From positions 3,047-55,807 of the forward strand of contig PLLE01000011.1 of the NCBI GenBank assembly GCA_003141245.1: a stretch of DNA of 52,761 nucleotides, in the 5' to 3' direction. Origin of the DNA: Chloroflexota bacterium (GTDB lineage: Bacteria > Chloroflexota > Limnocylindria > Limnocylindrales > CSP1-4). Positions 1 to 8,190 of this stretch are shown here, piece after piece. The notes under the pieces are model-generated. The model was not told the DNA's origin. It did no database searches and saw only the letters and a program-made list of their open reading frames with translations. The stretch's first letter is position 1; every line of letters begins with the position of its first letter. The translations under genes were made by a program, and so were the position numbers.

Positions 1-1
1 C

Positions 2-2929
2 GTCTTCGAGCAGAAGGACGTCGAGGTTCCGGCCTTCTGGAGCCAGCTCGCCACCAACGTCGTCGTCAGCAAGTACTTCCGCGGCCATCTCGGCACGCCC
101 GAGCGCGAGACCTCCGTCCGCCAGCTGATCGACCGAGTCGTCGACACCATCGCGGCTTGGGCGGAGACCCAGCACTACTTCGCGTCGGACGAGGATCTGC
201 GCGCCTTCCAGGCCGAGCTGACCCATCTGCTCGTCCACCAGAAGATGAGCTTCAACTCGCCGGTCTGGTTCAACGTCGGCGTCGAGGCGCACCCGCAGTG
301 CTCGGCCTGCTTCATCAATTCGGTCCAGGACTCGATGAGCTCGATCATGGACCTGGCCAAGACCGAGGCGATGCTCTTCAAGTTCGGCTCGGGCGCCGGT
401 TCGAACCTTTCGACCCTTCGATCGAGCAGGGAAAAGATGTCGGGCGGCGGCACCGCGTCGGGCCCAGTCTCATTCATGCGCGGCTACGACGCCTTCGCCG
501 GCGTGGTCAAGTCGGGCGGCAAGACCCGCCGCGCCGCCAAGATGGTGATCCTCGACGTCGACCACCCCGACATCGCGGAGTTCATCAACTGCAAGCTGCG
601 GGAAGAGAAGAAGGCCTGGGCCCTGATCGAGGCCGGCTACGACCCGAGCTTCACCGGCGAGGCCTATGGCTCGGTCGCCTTCCAGAACGCCAACCATTCG
701 GTTCGAGTGACCGACGACTTCATGGGCGCCGTCCAGGCCGACGGCGAGTGGACGACCCACGCGGTCGTCGGCGGCGCCCCGATGGACACCTACCGCGCCC
801 GCGACCTTCTCCACAAGATGGCCGATGCGGCCTGGGTCTGCGGCGACCCCGGCATCCAGTACGACACCACCATCAACGACTGGAACCCGGTCGCAAACTC
901 GGACCGCCAGTACGCCACGAACCCGTGCTCTGAGTTTTCCTTCATTAACGATTCTAGTTGTAATTTGGCGTCGCTCAACCTGATGAAGTTCGTGCGCGAG
1001 GACGGCGAGTTCGACGTCGAGGGCTTCCGGTACGCCGCCCGCCTGACCATCACGGCGCAGGAGATCCTGGTCGACAACGCCGGCTACCCCACGCCCAAGA
1101 TCACCGAGAACTCGCACCTGTTCCGGCCGCTCGGGCTCGGCTACGCCAACCTTGGCGCCCTGCTCATGGCCCGGGGCCTCGCCTACGACTCGCCCGAGGG
1201 CCAGGCCTACGCCGGCGCCATCACCTCGGTCATGACCGCCGAGGCATACCGCCAGAGCGCGATCGTCGCCCGCGACCACGGCGGCCCGTTCGCCGAATAC
1301 CGCAAGAACGAGGAGCCGTTCCTGCGCGTCATCGAGAAGCATCGCGACGCCGCCCACGGCATCCCCGACAAGCAGAACGTCCCGGCGGACCTGCACCGCG
1401 CCGCGCGCGACATCTGGGACGAGACCCTCGCCCTGGGCCGAGACAACGGCTACCGCAACGCGCAGACCACCCTGCTCGCGCCCACGGGAACCATTTCTTT
1501 CATGCTCGATTGCGACACCACCGGCATCGAGCCCGACATCGCCCTGGTCAAGTACAAGAAGCTCGTCGGCGAGGGCTTCCTCAAGATGGTCAACCAGACC
1601 GTCCCGGGCGCCCTGCGCAAGCTCGGCTACACGTCCGAACAGGTCGATGCCATCGTCTCCTACGTCAACGAGCGCGAGACGATCGAGGGCGCGCCGGAGC
1701 TCAAGCCCGAGCACCTTTCGGTCTTCGACTGCGCCTTCAAGCCGATGAATGGCACGCGCTCCATCCACTACATGGGCCACCTGCGGATGATGTCGGCGGT
1801 CCAGCCCTTCCTCTCGGGCGCGATCAGCAAGACCGTGAACATGCCCGAGGCGGCCACGCTCGAGGAGATCGAGACGGTCTACCTCGAGGGCTGGCGCATG
1901 GGCCTCAAGGCGATCGCGATCTACCGCGACAACTCGAAGCGCTCACAGCCCCTCATGACGGGCAAGAAGAAGGACAAGGAGGTCGAGCTGGCGGCGCCGG
2001 TCGCAGCCCCGATTCCGGCTGAGCCGAAGCCGTACCGACGCCGCCTCCCCGCCGAGCGCCAGGCCATCACGCACAAGTTCGACATCTCCGGCCACGAGGG
2101 CTACATCACGGTGGGCCTCTACCCGGACGGTCAGCCGGGCGAGATCTTCCTCAAGATGGCCAAGGAAGGCTCCACGATCTCGGGCCTGATGGACACCTTC
2201 GCCACGACCGTCAGCGTCGCCCTGCAGTACGGCGTGCCGCTGCACGACCTGGTCCACAAATTCGCCCACGTCCGGTTCGAGCCGTCGGGCTTCACCGCCA
2301 ATCCGGAGATCCCGATCGCCAAGTCGATCGTGGACTACATCTTCCGCTGGCTCGGCTCGCGGTTCCTGCCGCCCGAAGAGCGAGCGAACCTTGGTCTAGT
2401 AGACCGGTCCGGGACGGCCGAATCTTCCGTGCAGCCTCTCACCCTCGGATTCGGGGGTTCGGGAGCCGCAGGTTCTGGTGGCGCCGGGACTTCAGGGAGC
2501 ACCGGGGCTCCGGCCCCGTCTGGCGCGCCAAGCCCAGCTTCGACGGGGAGTGGATGGGCGGGTTCGTCGGACACCCCTGGCGGGGCGGCCTCCTCACCCG
2601 CGACCGCCGTGGCAGCTCCAGGCACCGTGCCGTCCGCGCCTCCGGCAGAGCCTTCGGCGAACGCCCCCCAGGCCGCCGCGACGCCGCTGCAGAGCCTCGG
2701 GTCGAACAACGGCCAAACCAACGGCAACGGGAAGAGCAACGGGAGCGGCGCGGTCGCCGGCTCCGCCGGCGCCCGCGCGCTGCTCAACACCCTCGGCATC
2801 GGCAGGACCAAGGTCACCTTCAGCGCCCAGGCCGATGCCCCCTCCTGCGCCGACTGCGGCTCGATCATGGTCCGCAACGGCAGCTGCTACAAGTGCCTCA
2901 ACTGCGGCTCCACGAGCGGCTGCTCGTGA
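2..2929 (+). CDS. nrdJ: Vitamin B12-dependent (class II) ribonucleotide reductase, 5' truncated
   Basis: Reduces ribonucleotides to deoxyribonucleotides using adenosylcobalamin in place of an oxygen-dependent radical. The reading frame is open from base 2, so the N-terminus lies upstream of the window; 975 residues are visible. Family motifs seen are FNSPVWFNVG (~res 82), NPCSE followed by CNLASLNL (~310-325), LLAPTGTIS (~493) and a C-terminal redox tail with CADCGS...CYKCLNCGS. A Gly/Ser/Pro/Ala-rich linker of about 120 residues separates the core from this tail (bases ~2400-2760), as is common in NrdJ. Codons are strongly GC-ending except for a patch at 929-967, directly after NPC, and a smaller one at 1487-1510 (see findings). 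Identification is secure; the length upstream is unknown. Confidence 0.96.
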   Translation, partial: VFEQKDVEVPAFWSQLATNVVVSKYFRGHLGTPERETSVRQLIDRVVDTIAAWAETQHYFASDEDLRAFQAELTHLLVHQKMSFNSPVWFNVGVEAHPQCSACFINSVQDSMSSIMDLAKTEAMLFKFGSGAGSNLSTLRSSREKMSGGGTASGPVSFMRGYDAFAGVVKSGGKTRRAAKMVILDVDHPDIAEFINCKLREEKKAWALIEAGYDPSFTGEAYGSVAFQNANHSVRVTDDFMGAVQADGEWTTHAVVGGAPMDTYRARDLLHKMADAAWVCGDPGIQYDTTINDWNPVANSDRQYATNPCSEFSFINDSSCNLASLNLMKFVREDGEFDVEGFRYAARLTITAQEILVDNAGYPTPKITENSHLFRPLGLGYANLGALLMARGLAYDSPEGQAYAGAITSVMTAEAYRQSAIVARDHGGPFAEYRKNEEPFLRVIEKHRDAAHGIPDKQNVPADLHRAARDIWDETLALGRDNGYRNAQTTLLAPTGTISFMLDCDTTGIEPDIALVKYKKLVGEGFLKMVNQTVPGALRKLGYTSEQVDAIVSYVNERETIEGAPELKPEHLSVFDCAFKPMNGTRSIHYMGHLRMMSAVQPFLSGAISKTVNMPEAATLEEIETVYLEGWRMGLKAIAIYRDNSKRSQPLMTGKKKDKEVELAAPVAAPIPAEPKPYRRRLPAERQAITHKFDISGHEGYITVGLYPDGQPGEIFLKMAKEGSTISGLMDTFATTVSVALQYGVPLHDLVHKFAHVRFEPSGFTANPEIPIAKSIVDYIFRWLGSRFLPPEERANLGLVDRSGTAESSVQPLTLGFGGSGAAGSGGAGTSGSTGAPAPSGAPSPASTGSGWAGSSDTPGGAASSPATAVAAPGTVPSAPPAEPSANAPQAAATPLQSLGSNNGQTNGNGKSNGSGAVAGSAGARALLNTLGIGRTKVTFSAQADAPSCADCGSIMVRNGSCYKCLNCGSTSGCS

Positions 2930-2936
2930 GATCCCG

Positions 2937-2955
2937 GTGACACGCTAGGTGTCAC
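2937..2955. terminator. Short perfect hairpin after nrdJ
   Basis: GTGACAC and GTGTCAC form a 7-bp perfect inverted repeat with a 5-nt loop, 8 nt after the nrdJ stop. No T-run follows, so it may be a weak terminator or a binding site. Confidence 0.35.
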
Positions 2956-2993
2956 GAGCGCCTGCATGCTTGAGGGCAACGGGAGGGAGAGAA

Positions 2994-3023
2994 ATGGCCA
3001 GAAAGGCGACCGCAAGAACGTAG
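2994..3023 (+). CDS. Nine-codon mini-ORF with strong ribosome binding site
   Basis: An ATG preceded at good spacing by GGGAGGGAG opens a reading frame of only nine codons (MARKATART) before TAG. It sits about 100 nt ahead of the RHH/methylase operon. It could be a leader peptide, the leftover start of a deleted gene, or chance; the ribosome binding site is the only support. Confidence 0.2.
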   Translation: MARKATART

Positions 3024-3092
3024 CCTCCAGATTTCGAGTCAAAGCCCCGAACGAGACCGACGCGGGAGGCAATTAGTGATTGCGGTGGGAGC

Positions 3093-3125
3093 GGTATCAC
3101 GGTATCCTGGCGGTATCATGATGCC
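3093..3125. promoter_or_regulatory. Putative operator of the RHH regulator
   Basis: GGTATC occurs three times in direct orientation at 3093, 3101 and 3112. The last copy is half of a near-perfect 14-bp palindrome, GGTATCA/TGATGCC (3112-3125), which covers the likely start codon at 3118. Clustered half-sites over the start of an RHH gene are what autoregulation by that protein would look like. This is inference; no -35 box is recognisable. Confidence 0.5.
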
Positions 3126-3321
3126 GAGACGACTAGACGCCGAGAAGCTCACGCGAGTCCCAATTGCCTTCCCAGAGGATCTCTACGAGTGGGTTCGAGA
3201 GACCGCCCACGCGCGTCGGGTCTCAATGGCAGAGATCGTGCGCGAGGCGGTCAGCGAGTATCGCGACCGGACAGATCCGCGGCTTGAACTATGGGGCAGG
3301 CGCGAAGATGGCGGCAACTAG
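3118..3321 (+). CDS. Ribbon-helix-helix transcriptional regulator (CopG/Arc-like)
   Basis: A 67-residue protein with the RHH layout: a beta-strand segment (RVPIAFPEDLYEWV, ~res 12-25), then two helices ending in SMAEIVREAVSEY. RHH proteins bind DNA as dimers through the paired strands and often repress their own operon. The first gene of the coupled methylase-nuclease-AIPR operon, it overlaps the methylase start. It probably takes the place that a controller (C) protein holds in other restriction-modification systems. An in-frame GTG at 3076 would add 14 residues outside the fold, so ATG 3118 (or 3121) is preferred. An antitoxin role is possible, but no toxin-like partner is obvious. Confidence 0.75.
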   Translation: MMPRRLDAEKLTRVPIAFPEDLYEWVRETAHARRVSMAEIVREAVSEYRDRTDPRLELWGRREDGGN

Positions 3322-5041
3322 CGTAGATTCCATGAAGCGCGACGGGGATTGTGTCCCGCACGCGATCATCGTTGCTACCAATGGACGCAAGGAACGCGGG
3401 GCGTTCTTCACCCCCCCGGTCATTGCTGACTATCTGGCACGGTGGGCCATCGGCCAGAACCATTCCGCCCGCATCCTTGATCCCAGCTGCGGTGACGGCC
3501 AGTTTCTGCGGGCGGCAGCTCGCCGGCTCGTAGAGCTGGGAGGTCAACCTGAGCGGCTCGACGAACTGGTGGTCGGCGTGGACATCCACGCGCCCAGCCT
3601 GGATACCGCATCAGATCTTCTCGCTGGCGAAGGGCTTGACGCTCGCTTAGTCACCGAGGACTTCTTCAAGCTGACCCCGCCCGACGAATTGTTCCCGTCG
3701 TTTGAGCCATTCGACGCGATCATCGGCAATCCGCCCTTCATCCGGTATCAGACGCACGTGGGAGAGGCGCGCCGACTCAGCGCTCAGGCCGCGCTGCGGC
3801 AAGGCGTGAGGCTCTCGGGGCTCGCCTCGTCTTGGGCAGCCCTTCTCGTCCATGCTGGAGCATTCCTGGCGGCGGAAGGCCGTCTGGCAATGGTGGTGCC
3901 GGCCGAGCTCCTCAGCGTTGGCTATGCCGAGCCCGTGCGGCAATGGCTCCGACGACGGTTCGCTTCCGTGAAGCTCGTTGTCTTCGAGCGCCTGCAATTC
4001 GCCGACGCCCTCGAGAACGTGGTCCTGCTACTCGCGCAGGGGTCAGGAGGTTGTGACGCCTTCTCGCTGTATTACGTGCACGACGGCGAGGACCTCCTCA
4101 GCATCCAGCCCTTCGATGAATCTGCCGTGGCTTTGTCAGATGCGGGAAAGTGGACGGAGCTGTTTCTCACGGTTCGACAACGCCAGCTGTTCAGGCGAGT
4201 GGTCCAAGATCACTTTGTGCCCCTCTCCTTCTATGGGAACCCTGAACTTGGCACAGTGACAGGGGCGAACGGCTACTTCACGCTCACCGAGGAGACTCGG
4301 CGGACATTCGGGCTTGAGCCGGGCACAGACGTTATAGCCATCTGTCCTCCCGGAAGTCGTCATCTGCAAGCGCTCTCTTTCACCACGCACGACTGGCAAC
4401 GGCTTAGCGATCAGGGCGAGCGCGTGTGGATGCTTTATCCGCGCGCGGAGACACCAACCGAGGGGCTCCAACGCTACCTTCAGCTTGGGATCGATCAGGG
4501 AGTCCCAAGCGCCTACAAGTGCCAGGTGCGATCCAATTGGTGGCGGCCTCCGGCGGTGTCGCCGCCCGATCTCTTCTTCACCTACATGAGCCACCGCTAT
4601 CCGCGCTTGGTGGCCAATCGCGCACGGACCACCTTCGTCAACTCAATGCATGGCGTTCGGCTACGGGCTGGCGCGCCACGCTCGGCTCGCGAGGCCCTAC
4701 CTCTCCTCGCGTTCAGCTCGTTGACGATGCTCGGTGCCGAGATCCACGGCCGCTCCTACGGCGGGGGAATCCTCAAGATGGAGCCTCGGGAAGCCGGGAT
4801 GCTGCCCGTTCCCAAGCCAACCCTGCTTGAGGCGGCATGGGCTCTTCTGCGACCGGAACGTGCCCGACTCGATCGACAACTTCGAGAAGGGCGCTGGACA
4901 AACGTGGTCGCTCGCATAGATGACGCGCTGCTTCTTACGGCAGCAGGGATTAGCCCGCACGATGCGCAGGAGCTCCATCTCGCGGCCCAGACTCTCCGAT
5001 CGCGTCGCCTGGCACGTGGATCGAAGGAGGACGATGACTGA
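3308..5041 (+). CDS. N6-adenine DNA methyltransferase (type II/IIG-like)
   Basis: A 577-residue protein predicted to transfer a methyl group from S-adenosylmethionine to adenine in a specific DNA site. Seen: an N-terminal GAFFTPP stretch typical of Eco57I/BsuBI-like enzymes, SAM-binding motif I DPSCGDGQFL (res 58-67), and catalytic motif IV NPPF (res 141-144) within IIGNPPFIRYQ. The C-terminal half (~300-560) would hold target recognition. ATG 3308 overlaps the RHH gene by 14 nt; ATG 3332 is an alternative start. The gene runs into the next by an 8-nt overlap containing ATG and TGA, with AAGGAGG just before. Base composition is visibly less GC-rich than the flanking genes, suggesting acquisition. 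It is probably the protective methylase of a restriction-type system. Confidence 0.88.
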   Translation: MAATSVDSMKRDGDCVPHAIIVATNGRKERGAFFTPPVIADYLARWAIGQNHSARILDPSCGDGQFLRAAARRLVELGGQPERLDELVVGVDIHAPSLDTASDLLAGEGLDARLVTEDFFKLTPPDELFPSFEPFDAIIGNPPFIRYQTHVGEARRLSAQAALRQGVRLSGLASSWAALLVHAGAFLAAEGRLAMVVPAELLSVGYAEPVRQWLRRRFASVKLVVFERLQFADALENVVLLLAQGSGGCDAFSLYYVHDGEDLLSIQPFDESAVALSDAGKWTELFLTVRQRQLFRRVVQDHFVPLSFYGNPELGTVTGANGYFTLTEETRRTFGLEPGTDVIAICPPGSRHLQALSFTTHDWQRLSDQGERVWMLYPRAETPTEGLQRYLQLGIDQGVPSAYKCQVRSNWWRPPAVSPPDLFFTYMSHRYPRLVANRARTTFVNSMHGVRLRAGAPRSAREALPLLAFSSLTMLGAEIHGRSYGGGILKMEPREAGMLPVPKPTLLEAAWALLRPERARLDRQLREGRWTNVVARIDDALLLTAAGISPHDAQELHLAAQTLRSRRLARGSKEDDD

Positions 5042-5954
5042 GGAGCGGGCAGGAATGACGGCCGCTGATCTCGAACGCGAGGTCGGACACCCGGGCGAGC
5101 TCTGGGACGAGTTGCAACGACGGGTCCAGGACGAGGCCATCACTCAGTTCTCGCGCGTGGAGACCGACTGGCTCGCGTTGATGTGGTCGATAGATGCATT
5201 CCGAATCGCTGGCATCCCGCCGCGAGGGATGGGCCGAGCCGAAATCGAGGCTGCGCCCAGGTTGGCGGCTATCTATCGCACGAAGGGCAATTGGTTCGCC
5301 ACGCTGATCGCCCTGCTGCTTCAGAACCGAACGCACCAAAGGATTCAGCCGCGCACGAATGTTCGTGGGTTCAGCCAGATGCATCAGATAGACGTGGCCT
5401 GGCCAATCCGAGAAGAGGATCCGCTCATCTGTGCCGAAACGAAGGTCACGGGAGCGCCAGCCTATGGTCGGACGCCGGTTCGCAGCGCCATCGCTGATTT
5501 CTCGAATCGTCGTAAGGAGCTGAAATTCGCGGCGACTGATCTCAAGCTCTTCCGGCGCCAGCAGGAAACGTCCATCACTCATTGGGGAGTTTGGCGAGAG
5601 AACGCGCCACCGAAGACCTATTTCCTGTGGGCCGCGAGACTGAAGACGGAGGGCACCCGTTCTCCCGATAACATCAACCGCCTGGTCGCGGAAGCCACCG
5701 CCCTCTCGAACTCCTATCTCGACGGCACCGGGCTTGTCGCTTGGCGGGCGAATGCCTTGGGCGGAGGCTACGAGGCGGTCGAACTCCCGGCGGCGGCTCG
5801 TGTGACCGACCTCGATGACGTTCTCTACCGGATCCAAAGCGAGATCAGCCTCTTGCTCGGGCCTGCAGGCCAAACGCCGCCGCCGGTTGTTCCCCGAGAG
5901 CGGGCGGTGGCCGTTCGTGAGTTGGCTCCTGATTACGGAGACGATGCGCTGTGA
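5034..5954 (+). CDS. Putative restriction endonuclease, PD-(D/E)XK type
   Basis: A 306-residue protein with no family I can name. The segment QIDVAW (D120) followed by CAETKVTG (E135, K137) fits the D...ExK catalytic core of PD-(D/E)XK nucleases, with hydrophobic strands at the right spacing. It starts at ATG 5034 behind a strong AAGGAGG site and overlaps the methylase stop by 8 nt. Its own TGA overlaps the GTG of the next gene (GTGA), so the three are translationally coupled. Its position between an adenine methylase and an AIPR protein makes a cognate restriction enzyme the best guess. The nuclease assignment rests on motif reading alone. Confidence 0.6.
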   Translation: MTEERAGMTAADLEREVGHPGELWDELQRRVQDEAITQFSRVETDWLALMWSIDAFRIAGIPPRGMGRAEIEAAPRLAAIYRTKGNWFATLIALLLQNRTHQRIQPRTNVRGFSQMHQIDVAWPIREEDPLICAETKVTGAPAYGRTPVRSAIADFSNRRKELKFAATDLKLFRRQQETSITHWGVWRENAPPKTYFLWAARLKTEGTRSPDNINRLVAEATALSNSYLDGTGLVAWRANALGGGYEAVELPAAARVTDLDDVLYRIQSEISLLLGPAGQTPPPVVPRERAVAVRELAPDYGDDAL

Positions 5955-7630
5955 GCCAGGCTGAATGGGACGTCATCCAAGCCGAGATCGCCACCCACCA
6001 CGTGGGAACCCGAACGCAATCCGCTGCCTTACTGGCTTGGTTCCTTGAGACCGTTTGGCGCCTTGATCCCGAAGACGTCGACGACGCTATTTGCGATGGG
6101 ACAGGCGATAAGGGCATCGACGGACTCGTTGTCGACGAGGATCTCCGAGAGATCACCCTTTTCCAGACAAAGCATCGTCTCGCGGCTGATCACGGCCAAG
6201 GGGACCGCGACCTGCGCGATCTGGTGGGGGCCGCAGCATACTTCGAGCGACCCGAGTCCATCGACGGGCTGGTGAATTCGCGACCGAATGCAGAACTGCT
6301 CCGGCTCCTCGAAAGGAATGGCGTTCGGGCGAAGGTGGCAGACGGATCGCATGCGTCGCGGACGATACTCATTACGAATGGCGTCTTGGATCGACAGGGT
6401 TCGGGATACCTCGCGGCGATGGCGGGGCGCACGCCCGCTCTGACCGTGTGGGACGAGCATGATCTCGCTGCCGTGGCTCAGCGGACCCAGCGGCCGGGCT
6501 TCAGGCCAGAGACGGTCGTCTTGCGACCCGTCGGAGGCTTGACTGAGACCGTTCTGAGGGCTCAAACGAGACTGGCGATCGCCCTGGTGCCAGCGACGGA
6601 GTTGGCCGCACTGCCTGGGATCGCCGACCTGTCCCTGTTCGGACGCAACGTAAGACTGGGAAAGGGGCAAACGCGGGTAAACCGCGATATCGCGAAGACG
6701 ATTGGCGACCCTGAAGAGCACGCACTCTTCCCGGCTTACCACAACGGAATGACTCTGCTCACGCGTGGTTTGACCATCACGGGTGGCGATTTGGCGCTGA
6801 ATGGCGTGAGCGTTGTAAACGGCTGCCAGTCGCTGCTAGCTCTGTATGAGCACAGAAACTCGCTGACACGTCGTCTCAACGTTTTGGTCAAGATAATTGT
6901 GGTGGAGCCCGAAACAGATCTGGCGGACAAGATCACCAGGCGAACGAACAACCAGAACCCGGTTGATATCCGCGACCAGCGCTCCACTGATGCGACCCAG
7001 CGCGACCTCCAAACCCAGGTGCGAGCGTCCTATGGCCCGGGCCTAGGGTTCGCCATCAGGGCTGGAGAGCAACTCGGCACAACTGAGGTGCTGGACAACC
7101 AATCGGCAGCGCAGTTATTGATGGCGGTCTACGTTGAGGAGCCTTGGAACGCGGTGCGCAAGGTGCGCCTCTTCGATCAGGATTACCACCGGATCTTCAA
7201 CCGTCAGGTTGATGCCCATCGTCTATTCTTCCTGCACGAACTCGCAAAGCTCGTGGATGCCTGCAAGCATCGTCTGCGACCCGAGCTACAAGCGTCGTTC
7301 GCCTCTGCGAGACTCACGATTGCATACCTGATCATGAGGGTCCTAAGGGAGTCCACTCAGGGGAGTGAGCTGCTCGCGGAGCCCGAACGATGGCTACCCG
7401 ACAGGTTGCCCGAAGTCGGGGATGCCGTCGAATCCATCGTTGAGGACGTCGTGGAGTCGGTGAACTTCTACGTCCTGGATCGCTCGGCTGCAGATGCGAC
7501 GTTCGATCCGAAGGTCGTTCTCAAGAGCTTGACTGGGGTGCAGGCACTCGAGCGCGATGTGCTTAGCCACGCCCGCCGTCAAGCGCGACGCGATGCAGGT
7601 TTTCTGTTCGGCGTTCCGCCGGCCAGGTAG
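5951..7630 (+). CDS. AIPR-family abortive infection/phage resistance protein with N-terminal nuclease motif
   Basis: A 559-residue protein. The N-terminal part has DKGIDG (D57) followed by FQTK (Q72, K74), a D...QxK pattern seen in Mrr-like PD-(D/E)XK domains. The middle (~250-370) carries hallmarks of the AIPR family (PF10592): NGMTLL, VVNGCQS, TRRTNNQNPVD and a following DQRS. AIPR proteins are repeatedly found in phage-defence operons, often with methylases and restriction-like nucleases, and some act in abortive infection. It starts with GTG overlapping the upstream TGA by 4 nt and ends the operon. With the preceding gene, two nuclease-like proteins accompany one methylase. Confidence 0.85.
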   Translation: MSQAEWDVIQAEIATHHVGTRTQSAALLAWFLETVWRLDPEDVDDAICDGTGDKGIDGLVVDEDLREITLFQTKHRLAADHGQGDRDLRDLVGAAAYFERPESIDGLVNSRPNAELLRLLERNGVRAKVADGSHASRTILITNGVLDRQGSGYLAAMAGRTPALTVWDEHDLAAVAQRTQRPGFRPETVVLRPVGGLTETVLRAQTRLAIALVPATELAALPGIADLSLFGRNVRLGKGQTRVNRDIAKTIGDPEEHALFPAYHNGMTLLTRGLTITGGDLALNGVSVVNGCQSLLALYEHRNSLTRRLNVLVKIIVVEPETDLADKITRRTNNQNPVDIRDQRSTDATQRDLQTQVRASYGPGLGFAIRAGEQLGTTEVLDNQSAAQLLMAVYVEEPWNAVRKVRLFDQDYHRIFNRQVDAHRLFFLHELAKLVDACKHRLRPELQASFASARLTIAYLIMRVLRESTQGSELLAEPERWLPDRLPEVGDAVESIVEDVVESVNFYVLDRSAADATFDPKVVLKSLTGVQALERDVLSHARRQARRDAGFLFGVPPAR

Positions 7631-7720
7631 CGCCTCAGGCGTCGCCGTGCTTCGGACGTCGCTCTGCCGCGCGAAGGCATGACTCAGACGGCGCAGCCAT
7701 GCCTTCCCCAACGCCTACGA

Positions 7721-8113
7721 TCACGCCCGACTGTCGCGAGGTAACGGCAAGGGCTCTCGACTGCGAGTCACTGTGGTCAGTAGGTTGGATTTTGCCGCCG
7801 CGAACTCCTCGTCTGTCAGCGCCCCGGCCGCATAGAGCTCCACCAGCCGTTCGAGCTCGCCGGCCAGCGAGGATTCGGCCTCGTGCTCTTCGAGCTGCTG
7901 GATGTCGCGCGTGATCAGGTAGCTCGTGATCGTGGCCGTGATCGCGCCGAAGAGGCTGATGCCCAGGAGCATCAGCACCATGGCGGCGATGCGGCCGTCG
8001 GTGGTGATCGGGGTGACGTCGCCGTAGCCGACGGTGGTGAGGGTGACGGCGCCCCACCAGAGCGCGTCGAACGACGAGTCGATCGCCTTGTTGAGGCTGC
8101 GCTCGTCGAGCAG
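7721..8113 (-). pseudogene. Potassium channel remnant: pore, last membrane helix and SHOCT tail
   Basis: The minus frame encodes the pore helix and selectivity filter TLTTVGYGD, the inner helix (MVLMLLGISLFGAITATI) and a C-terminal SHOCT-like segment ending in LTDEEFAAAKSNLL. Homology-like sequence begins abruptly at LLDERS (~8113). The outer membrane helix or helices that should precede the pore are missing, and no Met/GTG/TTG start lies in the conserved part. Further upstream the frame only shadows the start of the M28 peptidase gene. It is read as a 5'-deleted channel gene; the alternative is an in-frame start near 8299 giving a protein with an unrelated N-terminus. Confidence 0.7.
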
Positions 8114-8190
8114 GGGCGGCTGGCGAAGCCTCGATGGACGCCCGGACCGCCTGTATGCTGCGAGGCGCCGCGACTCGTTGGAGGCAGTCA

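Noticed and set aside
470-1780. A 436-codon open frame on the minus strand of nrdJ
   Set aside because: Shadow of a GC-rich gene; no motif, while the plus frame is a certain NrdJ.
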